A DNA stretch of 64,000 bases from Dendrolimus kikuchii (Eukaryota; Arthropoda; Insecta; Lepidoptera; Lasiocampidae), in the NCBI GenBank assembly GCA_019925095.2, contig CM034412.1, positions 1,488,001 to 1,552,000 of the forward strand. The letters run 5' to 3'. The position numbers were made by a program, and so were the translations under genes. This document shows positions 39,679 to 49,832 of this stretch, one piece after another (position 1 is the first letter of the stretch; each line of letters begins with the position of its first letter). The notes under the pieces were generated by a model that had not been told where the DNA came from, searched no databases, and worked only from the letters and a program-made list of their open reading frames with translations.

Positions 39679-40003
39679 TTATCCGTGCAGGAACGGAGAA
39701 AGAACACAATTTCCTGCGGCCGGGCGGCCTGTCGTAAGAGGCGACTTAACAACCCACAGCCAGGTGGTAGGGCATTTGCCCGACTGGATGGCTACCACCC
39801 CTGGTCTAAAGTATGTCGCCATAACAACCTTGAGTTTTGTTCCGGCATTAGCGACCAGGTTCCAGGCTCCCTTAAGAGAGCAGCAGCGCATTTGTAGCAA
39901 CTTTGGTGTTGCAAATGACATAGGCGATGGTAACCGCTTTCCATCAAGTGGGCCGTCTGCCTGTCTGCTGATCTCCTGCAATAAAAAAAAATAAAAAAAA
40001 AAA
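39679..40003 (+). mobile_element. SINE-A full-length copy
   Basis: TTATCCGTGCAGGAACGGAG through GATCTCCTGCAATAAAA; TTAA subtype (GGCGACTTAACAACCC). Confidence 0.87.
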
Positions 40004-40455
40004 TATTAATAGGTGTATTTATGTGTTTATTAAGTATAATTGTTATTTATACAATATTATGGTCGCCCAGTGGTCGAAATTCGACCATAACTAATTTAAA
40101 TTATAAGTTTGAACATTATTAAGGGTCTGTTGTCAAAGACTATATATATAATCCACAGATTTCGCCAAGGCTACTGGTGCGGCGGCGCTGGGTTTAGCGG
40201 GAAGCGAACTGTGTCAATTTTGCGGGAAAAGAAGTGTGGGACAATTTGGACGGGAATTTGAGAACGAGCACGCACTTACCTGGTTAAGGGAATGAAATAC
40301 GGCTGCTCCTCTGCCCTTAGTCCACTTCACTTCACTTTATTTATTAATTACGTTATAGTTTATTTAATATAATATGTTTTAATATATCTGCAATTGCGAT
40401 GCGGAGCGGGTCATTTATAAATTACATGTATTTAATTAGGGTTGCGGGCGCGATA
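40004..40455. other. Low-repeat stretch; candidate minus-strand splice donor
   Basis: It includes a hairpin TTATGGTCG...CGACCATAA (40057-40090). On the minus strand CCTTAACCAG|GTAAGTGCG has its exon border at 40275/40274, a strong 5' splice-site match. The preceding sequence is open for ~19 codons (EVKWTKGRGAAVFHSLNQ). No acceptor was found, so no exon is called. Confidence 0.3.
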
Positions 40456-40645
40456 CTTCCATGATCAAATTGATCGTGTACTAGCAGAAGGTGATGTCAG
40501 GAGCCTTAAGAACAGACGAGCGTGCATGACAAGAGTTATGAATGTCAAAGAAGCAAGTGAGGTGTGTAAGAATAAGCCTGAATGGCGCTCTGTTGTTCGT
40601 GCCTACCCCGCAATGGAACTGGCGTGAAGTTATGTATGTATGTAT
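40456..40645 (+). mobile_element. RTE-A copy 14, with 15-bp TSD
   Basis: Perfect GTTGCGGGCGCGATA at 40441-40455 and 40646-40660. It starts CTTCCATGATCAAATTGATC and ends (TATG)n. The identical long TSD suggests a recent insertion. Confidence 0.9.
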
Positions 40646-40935
40646 GTTGCGGGCGCGATATATTTTATGTTATTTTATATATATATTTACATTTAAGGAG
40701 CGATTAAATTTATTTTATTTTATGATATGATAATGAATGATTGACGTGACGAGCGAAACGGGAACGCGCCGTCAGATTTAAAGGAAGAATTTAAATAATA
40801 AAGAAAAGTTTGTATATGCCGAAAGAAGGTTTACATGGCGGTACCAGCTACACTGTTAATTTGACTTTAACAATAAACAAACGAGTATATATTATGCGCG
40901 TGTGTTAAATACATGGTAGTGTGTGTAATGTTTTC

Positions 40936-41237
40936 GAAGTGAAACTTCTATATAAACGGGGTCTTAGGATTTTTCTGTCACGAAAAAGCGTTACGGCCGC
41001 GTGGAAGAGCGGCATAAATTTGGACTAGACGTGGTGAAAGGCGGCTAATTTTAGAGTAGACTATGGCAGCGTTTTTTGATTCTGGATCGAATTCAGTTTC
41101 TCTGTTTGATAAAATAAAATATGTTTAAATAAAAAATGCATTCATTAAAATGTACCTAACCTAACCAAATCATAAATTGCAGTAAACCTGCGAGAAATCG
41201 AAATGTGTGCTGGGACACATAGTAGAAGTGAAACTTC
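40936..41237 (+). repeat. Repeat G, left arm of a 1.7-kb fold-back
   Basis: Bounded by GAAGTGAAACTTC at 40936-40948 and again at 41225-41237. It contains GTCACGAAAAAGCGTTACGG and TAGAGTAGACTATG. Bases 40936-41165 are repeated inverted at 42405-42622. Confidence 0.75.
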
Positions 41238-41710
41238 AACAGACAAGTGGAAAAATGATTTTTTATTGATTTTATGTATAAATTTTAAAAAAATTAGCAT
41301 TCTGCACTCCTTCTCTTTATAAACTATAAATGTGCGAAATTTCATACTCCGTCCGCGCAATATTCGTAAAAAGGGGTACAAAGTTTTTGCTGTGTTTTTT
41401 TATTCACGTATTAATGTATAAATGTATGTATGTATGTAAACTTTATCAATTATTATATTTAATTGAAATCTTAATTAGCCGTAGTTTTCCTGTTATTAAT
41501 GAGTAACAAAAAAACAAGAAGCCGGAATTGAAATTAGTCGTATTATATATCTATTACCGTGTTCCAATAGCCTTTCCTCCTTTTATATATATATATTAGA
41601 CCTTCCGTTCTTCGTTTTAATTTCCTAGCAATTTTGGATTAACACTAAAATATAGAAGACAAAATATCACGAGGTCAGTCTCATACAACAAAAGATCATT
41701 ATATGGTAGA
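41238..41710. other. AT-rich, no gene
   Basis: Loop region of the fold-back; AT-rich with a small (TATG) run at 41424. No coding feature. Confidence 0.4.
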
Positions 41711-41982
41711 AAAAAAACTTCGTTAAAAAAAACCGACTTCAAAAACTAAAAAGTGTAAAATAACTTATTTCTAAAGCTATTATTATTATTAATATTTATT
41801 ATCCAAAACATCTTGAAGTCGGTGCTTAGTAATTTTCAAAAAAATATAGTAATTTTTATGTTTTATTTTGCACCGACTTCAAGATGTTTTAGATAATATA
41901 TATTAATAATAATAGCTTTAGAAATAAGTTATTTTACACTTTTTAGTTTTTGAAGTCGGTTTTTTTAAACGAAGTTTTTTTT
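41711..41982. repeat. Repeat H, long perfect-looking hairpin
   Basis: Arms 41711-41825 and 41870-41982 (CCGACTTCAAAAACTAAAAA to TTTTTGAAGTCGG) are separated by ~44 bp and nearly complementary. A second copy is at 53611-53897. It is MITE-like; a further AAGTCGGTTAAC end lies at 42272-42283. Confidence 0.85.
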
Positions 41983-42404
41983 ATTTTATTTGTTACTTTT
42001 TAGTGTCTAGCTATGTATGGATAGACCTACGAAAGGTGCCGCGCTCCTTAAAAAATATAGGTCCCAAGAAACGGGAACAAAAAATGTTCGTAAAATGAAA
42101 ACTACTGGGCCAAACTATGTTAAATTTTTAGGGGACTAAATGGCAACTATTCCGCATCAAACTAAATAAGAATCATGTAAATCAGATCATAAATCTCGGA
42201 GTAATCGGTGAACATACATAAAAAAAATAAAAAAAGATCAAGACGAATTGAGAGCCTCGTCCTTTTTTTGAAGTCGGTTAACAAAAGAGGTTTCTATGGC
42301 ATCTTTCTTTTGCTGAGCACGGGGTAAAAACTTGAAATTACCGGTAGGTTTTCAAATTGGACAAATACATTAACAATCTGCTCGTAAAACTTCAAGTTAA
42401 AGTT

Positions 42405-42622
42405 TAGGTTAGGTACATTATCATTAATGTATTTTTTATTTAAAATTATTTTATTTTCACAAACAAAGAAATTGAATTCGATCCGGAACCAATAAAAACA
42501 TCGATAGTCTACTCTAACATTATGCCGCCTATCACCACGTCTAGTCTTTTATGCCACTCTTCCACGCGGCCGTAACGCTTTTTCGTGACGGAAAACTCCT
42601 AAGACCCCGTCTATATAGAAGT
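42405..42622 (-). repeat. Repeat G, right arm of fold-back
   Basis: Inverse of 40936-41165 (CCGTAACGCTTTTTCGTGAC, CATCGATAGTCTACTCTAAC). It lacks the second GAAGTGAAACTTC palindrome through a deletion at about 42408. A third copy is at 57945-58317. Confidence 0.75.
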
Positions 42623-42766
42623 CAGTTAAATAAAGGTAGCTTCCAAAAATGTAAAGATAATGAAAAGTTGTTAGTGTGTGCTAGAAGCACACAAAAATAG
42701 TGTCTCCAAGAGAAGAAAAAAATAAAATTTTGAAAAATACTTTTTTTTATCCCAAATACTTTTTTT

Positions 42767-42872
42767 AATGTCAAAGAAGCAAGTGAGGTGTGTAAGAATG
42801 GGCCTAAATGGCGCTCTGTTGTTCGTGCCTACCCCGGAAGGGAACTGGCGTGAAGTTATGTATGTATGTATG
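42767..42872 (+). mobile_element. RTE-A copy 15 (106 bp)
   Basis: Flanked by TACTTTTTTT at 42757-42766 and 42873-42882. Begins AATGTCAAAGAAGCAAGTGA. Confidence 0.8.
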
Positions 42873-43077
42873 TACTTTTTTTCCCCTACTTAAAATATGT
42901 AATACGTTATTTTTCTCAAAAATAGTTGGCAAACCTACCTGGTAGGTACCGGGTGATTTGTTATATTTAAGAAAACTCCGGGCTTGGTCTTAGGTTTAAA
43001 TCGTTTAATTCTCAAAGAACAATACAGTTCATTTAAAGAGGAATATACATTATTATAAGTATAGTAAAATACAAATG

Positions 43078-43166
43078 TCAGGAGCCTTAAGAACAGACGA
43101 GCGTGTATGACAAGAGTTATGAATGTCAAAGAAGCAAGTGAGGTGTGTAAGAATAAGCCTAAATAA
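43078..43166 (+). mobile_element. RTE-A copy 16, both ends cut
   Basis: TGTCAGGAGCCTTAAGAACA to AAGAATAAGCCTAAAT. It has no (TATG)n tail, so the 3' end was lost after insertion. Confidence 0.7.
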
Positions 43167-43206
43167 AAATAAACCTGTTTTCTTCTTTCTTATTTAATGT
43201 TGCAAG

Positions 43207-46200
43207 CAGGGTTGGGCAGTATTTGAAATACTTGTAATTGAAATACGTAATTCAAATACAAATACGTATTTTGTATTTGTATTTCAATTACTTGTTAAAA
43301 ATGTAATTTGTAATTAGTATTTCAAATACCTGACGCTGAGGTATTTTGTAATTAGTATTTCAAATACTTATGGTTGCAAAATACATTTCACAAAATACAT
43401 TTAGCTACCTTATTGATGGGTGTGTTCTTCAGAAAATAGCGCTCGATAGCTTTCATAAGTTTCATAAGAAAATGGTGACCGCTAAATATTAGGTAAGTTC
43501 TGCAGTACTGGCCATTTAAAAGAAATATTTTTGTTTCGCTAAGATATATAATTTCAAATTAATTTTATTTTGAAAACATGAAATTCTTTTTTAAAAATTA
43601 GTAATTTGTTTATTGATAAGTGTTATGTTTTCTTCGCATTTGAATCTTTTTCATCATCATGGATAGTTAAAAATTCGAGTAATTATGGAATAAGAGTACC
43701 GTCGTGGCAGCAACGCGGCAAGAGCGACAAGCAACATCAACAACCTTTATGAGCGAACACTACAATGAACGTACCACTTGTTATTGGTTTTCCCACTTCC
43801 ATTCTGGAAATTTCGACCTTTCTTTATAGCTGGAGCACAACAGACAGGCTGACGGCCCACCTGATGGAAAGCGGTTACTGTCGCTTATGGACATTTGCAA
43901 CACCAGAGATTTCATCAACCCGCTGCCAGCCTCGAAGAAATTTTATGACACCCTTTTTGAAGAACTCCATATCGTAGCGCTGTGGAAAAACCTCGGCTGG
44001 GAGCTCATTCCAAATCCCCACGGTATGCAGGAAAAAGGTTCTACAGAACCGTTGCGTACATTAGCAAAACGGCTTAAGGAAGTGGGGGTGAAATCCCAAC
44101 ACATGGTGAGCGGGTCGGTGGTAGAAAGAGGACGAATACACCATTCTATACAGTTCTTCCGAATACACTCCAATATACAGTCAGTAGAATACGTAGAGAG
44201 AGCGAAGTCTCTCATAAGGCCAAGCGTATCTAGACCACCTGTGAGTATGGGATCATCAACAACGTGAACAGCTCGACGTTGAATACTGTCTAGGGGATCG
44301 AGTTGGTAGCTAGGTGCTCCAGCCCAAAAGTGTGAGCAGTACTCCATATGAGGGCTCACCTGGGTTTTACAAAGCACATAGCGTTGCCGCGGTGTGAAGT
44401 ACTGCTTGGACCGGTTTAACATTCCCAGCTTCTTAGAGGCAAGTTTTGCCTTGCCTTCAAGATGGCTACTCAACATCGTTCGCGATGTCAACACTGAGGA
44501 TCCCAATACTCTTGGAGGTGGTAAGGGGAGTTCCTTGGAACTGAAGCGATTGCTCGAATGGAGTTTTTTTAGCAGATAATACGCAGACCTATGTCTTCTT
44601 GGGGTTGAAATGGACAAGGTTTTGTCTCGCTCATTCACAGACTCTCTCTAAGGAATACTCTACTCAGATACAAGTCTAACCCAACTTTCGACGTTTGCAC
44701 GACCAGAGTACTGCGCATCGCCTGTGCTGGCATCCGCATTGGAATGAATGTTGCGAATAGACAACATATCAATGATATGTAAGATGAACAACGTTGGCGA
44801 TAGCACACAACCCTGGGGCACACCAGCGTTGATGGGCTTGAAACTTGAGCAACAATCGTCGACAACGACTTGAATGCTGCGCTCATCAAAAGAGATAGAT
44901 AGCCAGGTGCAAGGCCCTTCGGGTATTTCATACGATGGCCGCTCCGATAGAAGAGCCCTGTGCCAGACCCGGTCGAAGGCCTTAGCAATATCTAGAATTC
45001 TAGACTAACTGCCAGTGCTTCCTCTTTGCTCTCAATGGCTTCAGCCCAACGGTGGGTTAGGTAAACCAAGAGATCTTGAGCTGAGCGACTGTGGCGGAAG
45101 CCGTATTGCCGATCGTTTAGCAGCTGGTAATCTTCAACGTAACACAGGAGCTGCGCGTTGATAATGCGCTCCATCACTATTGAGAGTAAAAAGGTTATTG
45201 CTATAGGCCTATTCGACGTGTCTGTTACGTACCCTTTTTTGGGGACAAGGTGCACGTGGGCAATCTTCCACGAAGCGAGGACACAACCCTTGTAGTAAGA
45301 GAGAGTGAAACGTCGGGCAAGGATTGGCTGGGGACATCTCAGCTAAACACGTCTGCAGCACAATGGCAGAAATGCCATCAGGGCCAGAAGACTTTTTGAC
45401 GTCGAGGGAGAAGAGAGCACATCGGACTGCTTTTTGAGTAAAGCGCACCTCCAACATTCTAGACTTACACAGGGATTGTAGGTGGAGTTTCTCCTATGTC
45501 TCAAGAGTTGAATTGGCCGCAAAGATTTCACCCAGAAGAATGACTTTATCTTTGGCGGCGTGTACCAGACGGTCGTCCACTGTGCGCAGAGGTGGAAGAG
45601 ACGCCCGACAAAAGTTTCCTTGGACAGCTGAGTGAATCCATGGGCGAGAGCAAAATCGTAGACAGTAGTTCCTGACAGATCAATTCTCGAGGAACCCAAC
45701 CACTCAACGTAATGAGCATTAAAATTTTGATTATGACTACCTCTGCTAAAGGATACTGCCCAAAAACTTTGTCGATCACCTCATGAACGAGTTCAAAAAA
45801 GCAAGCTGTTTTAGTCTTTGTGCATTCCCTGCCATGGGACCGATATACGCACGCATAGATTCGGGTGGAACCACCAAAATCTACGCGTACCTACAAGATG
45901 GAAATATCCCTATCTTCAAGGCCGTGGAGATTAGAATAAAAAATATAATAAAATTAGGTTAACTTATTTCAGAAAAAACGGCAATTTCATAGGCAAGGGA
46001 CCTAATAATGATTATTATTTGATTTTTGTGAGTATTTTATTTACATAACCTAACACCTGACGGTATTTTGTAATTTGTATTTTGTATTTTAAATACATAT
46101 AGTTGAAATGCTTGATTTTGTATTTTATATTTTAAATACCCGACTTAAAAGTATTTTGTATTTCGTATTTTAAATACATGCGAGACAGTATTTTGTAATT

Positions 46201-46242
46201 TGTATTTCAATTAAAGGAAACCATGTATTTTGCCCAGCCCTG
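43207..46242. mobile_element. hAT element carrying a LINE, 3,036 bp
   Basis: Ends CAGGGTTGGGCA (43207) and TGCCCAGCCCTG (to 46242) are near-perfect inverted repeats with perfect 8-bp duplications GTTGCAAG at 43199-43206 and 46243-46250. The subterminal zones (43220-43400 and 46040-46230) are full of ATTTGTATTT/AAATACAAAT words. No hAT transposase frame is visible. Most of the interior is the dead LINE-B, so the original element was probably non-autonomous and ~1 kb. Confidence 0.88.
43838..45925 (-). pseudogene. LINE-B ORF2 remains (endonuclease to RT C-terminus)
   Basis: Minus strand, in several frames. Endonuclease end near 45.74-45.65 kb (EWLGSSRIDLSGTTVYDFAL); linker and RT start (SSGPDGISAIVL, about 45.39); RT fingers/palm (ITFLLSIVMERIINAQLLCY, NDRQYGFRHSRSAQDLLVYL, about 45.2-45.05); AKAFDRVWHRALL (44.98); INAGVPQGCVLSPTLFILH (44.84); thumb (HLEGKAKLASKKLGMLNRSK, QVSPHMEYCSHFWAGAPSYQ, 44.45-44.3). 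The catalytic YADD position reads NADA, so the enzyme is dead. Frameshifts and stops separate the pieces. Its 3' end (43840-43920) is the tail shared with SINE-A. The exact LINE clade is not settled. Confidence 0.8.
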
Positions 46243-46426
46243 GTTGCAAGTAAAGTCTTTCTAAAAAGTACGGAATTGGAACTATTGGAGCTCGTCGCCC
46301 TGAGACTGTCTTGCGGAATGACGGCAGCGACGCGTCGACAAGCGAACTGAGTCTTTTAATTCCTACTTAAATGTGCTTCACTTTTCTCGCACCTACTCGG
46401 GTTCTAAGCGTATTAATTTTTATATT

Positions 46427-46984
46427 ATTTTTTTTTTTTATTGCAGGAGATCAGCAGACAGGCAGACGGCTCACTTGTTGAAAAGCGGTTACCATTGTCT
46501 ATGGATATTTGCAACAGCAAAGGTGCTACAAATGCGCTGCTGCTCTCTTAAGGGAGACTGGAACCTGGTCACTAATGCCGGAACACAACTCAAGGCCTTC
46601 CACTACTGCAGAAGTCGTGGAAGGCCACGACACACCTTCCATGATCAAATTGATCGTGTACTAGCAGAAGGTGATGTCAGGAGCCTTAAGAACAGACGAG
46701 CGTACATGACAAGAGTTATGAATGTCAAAGAAGCAAGTGAGGTGTGTAAGAATAAGCCTAAATGGCGCTCTGTTGTTCGTGCCTACCCCGCAAGGGAACT
46801 GGCGTCAAGTTATGTATGTATGTACAACTCAAGGTTGTTATGGCAACATACTTTAGACCAGAGGTGGTAGCCATCCAGTCGGGCAAATGCCCTACCACCT
46901 GGCTGTGGGTTGTTTTGTCGCCTCTTACGACAGGCCGCCCCAACGCAGGAAATTGTATTCTTTCTCCGTTCCTGCACGGATAAA
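46427..46984 (-). mobile_element. SINE-A full-length, split by RTE-A
   Basis: Poly-T at 46427, body to CTGCACGGATAA at 46984. Interrupted at 46596-46823 by RTE-A copy 17. Confidence 0.87.
46596..46823 (+). mobile_element. RTE-A copy 17, nested in SINE-A
   Basis: Perfect 11-bp TSD ACAACTCAAGG at 46585-46595 and 46824-46834, which is SINE-A sequence. Ends (TATG)n. Its frame KVDGC...YPARELA is partly open (GCGTACATGACAAGAG). Confidence 0.9.
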
Positions 46985-47420
46985 AACTTTTTAACTTTAA
47001 AGATGCAATATATCATTTCTATCAGCTACCCAACACTATTCCGCGGCTCTAATTATATGAATTTAAGTGGACCCGATCAAAACGGGCAGCGCCGTTTCGT
47101 AACATACCAGTTTTGAACACAAGCACAGAATTATGTACCACTGACATAGATTCGTTCGCGGAATATGTTTAGCAAATCATTCATACATTATTTTAATTGG
47201 TAATTATCATTTAGCTTACATATAAATAATTAATAAGCAGCTCTGTTGGACACGGCCCGTATTGTGAGGAGATTCCTGTGTCTGGACCCTTAACCACCGG
47301 TAGCCTGGACCCTAGGCCCCACTGCCGGCGAAGATCAGTTTTTTATATTTTTTTATAAATAAATTTGTATTTTTTATAAGAAAAATTTAAAAAATTTGGA
47401 AATAAAATATATATGTAAAT
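46985..47420. other. Unassigned
   Basis: About 430 bp, AT-rich with one GC-richer patch at 47250-47340 (TGTCTGGACCCTTAACCACC). Nothing supported. Confidence 0.35.
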
Positions 47421-47645
47421 AATAATAATAATAATAATAATAATAATCGGCAGACAAACACACACATTGTATATCGCCAAATTAAGCAAGTTACGCTTGT
47501 GTTATGGGTAATATACAACGGACTACTTTGGGGCCGATCCCAGACACCCAGACCATAGTAAATAACGGAGAAAATACGTTTCCGAAATTTACTATACCAG
47601 GAATCGAACCCGGAACCTCTGCGTTGCAGTGAGGTACGCCGGCAA
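47420..47645 (-). mobile_element. SINE-T2 copy 2, (AAT)n tail
   Basis: (AATAAT)n at the left is the tail; then TCGGCAGACAAACACACAC, CCGATCCCAGACACCCAGAC and CCAGGAATCGAACCCGGAAC. The B-box reads GGGTTCGATTCC on the minus strand, better preserved than in copy 1. The A-box end is lost. Confidence 0.75.
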
Positions 47646-47806
47646 ATTGACAATAGTTCGTAATATATTACCCAATAGGAATGTGGGCACATTGTTACAT
47701 ATTAGATAGATAGTTTTTTATTGTATACTAGCTGCGCCTGCGACAAAGGTTTTTCGCGGAATCCTTTAAAAAAAAGTAGCCTAAATCACTCCTTATAACA
47801 TTAGCT

Positions 47807-48339
47807 TAGTCATACATACATACATACATAACTTCACGCCAGTTCCCTTGCGGGGTAGGCACGAACAACAGAGTGCCATTTAGGCTTATTCTTACACACC
47901 TCACTTGCCTCTTTGACATTCATAACTCTTGTCATGCAAGCTCGTCTGTTCTTAAGGCTCCTGACATCACCTTCTGCTAGTGCACGATCAATTTGATCAT
48001 GGAAGGTGTGTCGTGGCCTTCCACGACTTCTGCATCCATCTGCATAGCTTAGTCGTGGTAGCGTAATGGCTAGCGCACGCGTCCCAGACCCAAAGGGCGC
48101 GGATTCGATCCTGGATGGAACGCATGCACCGCTTAGGCAGTTTTCTGACCTAATGTGCATATTGTTACAATTAGCACGTGCTAATAACGGTGAAGGAAAA
48201 CATCGTGATGCAACCTGCACATCGAGATAACCGATGTGTCAAACCTGCCAAGCCGCCTTGGACAAGCGTGTCGGGTATACTGTCAGTTCCCCTATAGTGG
48301 GAGCCCTGAGCCCAGCAGTGGGACATTTATGGGCTGCTA
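47807..48339 (+). mobile_element. SINE-T1, split by RTE-A
   Basis: TSD TTATAACATTAGCT at 47793-47806 and 48340-48353 (14 bp, perfect). The head starts at the left as TAGTC and continues after the RTE-A at 48051 (GTCGTGGTAGCGTAATGGCT). B-box GGATTCGATCC at about 48104-48114. Ends GGGCTGCTA. Confidence 0.85.
47812..48044 (-). mobile_element. RTE-A copy 18, nested in SINE-T1
   Basis: TSD TAGCTTAGTC at 47802-47811 and 48045-48054. (CATA)n tail, then the last ~70 codons on the minus strand. Confidence 0.85.
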
Positions 48340-48458
48340 TTATAACATTAGCTAATCTGCCAGTGAAAGTCCCGTCAAAATCGGTATAGCCGTTTCAGAG
48401 ATTAGCCGGAATATTCAGACAGAAAGATAAAGCAACTTTTAAAAAATTGAGTTTTAGA

Positions 48459-48745
48459 TATAAGCATGTATATATATACTTTCAGATGCATTTGGTAAAA
48501 AGCTGTTATTCTTACATTACAAACAGTCGTTTGAACATTATTTATATGTACAGATGACCGAACTGGTGACGCCAACTGTGATTTAGATGATTATCATTCT
48601 TTCGTATTTATTCTTTTATAGTTTAAATAGTAGTTTTCATAGACACTTCAAATTTATTTATCGGTATACGTTCAGCAAACAACAGGCTAATCTAGTAACT
48701 TACAGACCAGAGCTTTGGTAAACATTCTTTGTTAGCCTTAGGTAA
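48459..48745. other. No feature recognised
   Basis: AT-rich, about 290 bp. Confidence 0.4.
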
Positions 48746-49161
48746 TCGGTGTTGCGAAATTCATTTTGAGAAACCAAAATAATGTCGTTGGTGTCATGGA
48801 AGATGGGACGCCCCTTAGTATGGGACGCAACTTGTGTTGATACTTTGGCGGTTTCCCAACTCCCAGTCACAGCCGTGACACCCGGGGCTGCTGCCGCACA
48901 CCAGGAGGCCCTCAAAACGCCGCAAATATGTGTGGGTACATATTTGTAGCTTTCGAGGTTGAAACCCTGGGGCCGTGGGGGCCTGGAGCTCATCACCTTT
49001 ATCGAGACCTCTCAACGCGTCTAATTGAGGTCTCGCGTGACCAAAAGGCTGGCTTGCACCTAGGGCAACGCATTAGCGTTGCCATCCAACGTGGAAATGC
49101 GACCAGCATTTTGGGCACGCTCCCCGCGGACAGCGACCTGGAGTCTACTATTTATTTATAG
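48746..49161 (+). pseudogene. Nuclease-like repeated protein, copy 1 (frameshifted)
   Basis: Plus strand: MGRPLVWDATCVDTLA about 48803-48850, then a frame change near 48920, then GYIFVAFEVETLGPWGPGAH, LSTRLIEVSRDQKAGLHLGQ and RISVAIQRGNATSILGTLPA to TAG at 49159-49161. It is the same protein as 62946-63400. The RPDG / WDAT pattern seen in the family resembles a PD-(D/E)XK nuclease fold such as the restriction-like endonuclease of some LINEs (inference, not proven). At least one frameshift makes this copy dead. Confidence 0.6.
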
Positions 49162-49319
49162 ATTGTTATTTTGTAAGTATAGTTATATTTATAGTATAGT
49201 TCAATTTTAGTTCATATTAATTTATTTAGAACTTAGTTTACTTTTACTTGTTATGTATATTTTGTATAATTAAGTTTTTAAAATATATGTGTATATAGTA
49301 TATATATAAACTATATATA

Positions 49320-49453
49320 TAGTCTCGCGTGACCAAAGGGCTGGCCTATATTTAGCGCAACGAATAAGCGTTGCCATACAACGGAGGAATGCAGCCAGCA
49401 TTTTGGGAACGCTCCCCACCGACAGCGATCTGGACTGTATCTTTTACTTGTAA
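49320..49453 (+). pseudogene. Nuclease-like repeated protein, C-terminal fragment
   Basis: Plus strand VSRDQRAGLYLAQRISVAIQ and RRNAASILGTLPTDSDLDCI ending FYL plus stop. It is closer to the 63-kb copy than to the neighbour at 48.7-49.16 kb, so it was not made by local duplication of that neighbour. Confidence 0.6.
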
Positions 49454-49522
49454 ATATGTTTATAGTACTATTTAATTTCTAAGTTTTTGTTTGTAGTGTA
49501 ATTTATTTTTATTTTTTATTTA

Positions 49523-49832
49523 TTTTTTTATTGCACGAGTTCAGCAGACAGGCAGACGGCCCACTGGATTGAAAGCGGTTACCATCGCCTATGGACATTT
49601 GCAACACCAAAGGTGCTGCAAATGCGCTGCTGCCCTCTTAAGGGAGACGAACCTGGTCACTAATGCCGGAACACAACACAAGGCTGTTATGGCGGCATAC
49701 TCTAGATCAGGGGTGGTCGCCATCCAGTCGGGCAAATACCCTACCACCTGGCTGTGGCTTGTTAAGCCGCCTCTTACGACAGGCCGCCTGGCCGCAAGAA
49801 TTTGTATTCTTTCTCCGTTCCTGCACGGATAA
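49523..49832 (-). mobile_element. SINE-A full-length copy
   Basis: Poly-T tail and body to CTGCACGGATAA. CTGTGGCTTGTTAAGCCGCC carries two changes in the stem. Confidence 0.85.

Larger units (their letters stand above)
47728..48458 (-). mobile_element. Helitron split by SINE-T1 and RTE-A
   Basis: CTAG at 47728 (CTAGCTGCGCCTGCGAC) and GA at 48457-48458 before T. The Helitron pieces are 47728-47806 and 48354-48458 (about 185 bp). Confidence 0.68.

Noticed and set aside
43943..44638. 231-codon minus frame as an intact LINE gene
   Set aside because: Only its middle aligns with the thumb domain; its N- and C-terminal parts are out of frame with the family, so it is part of a pseudogene.
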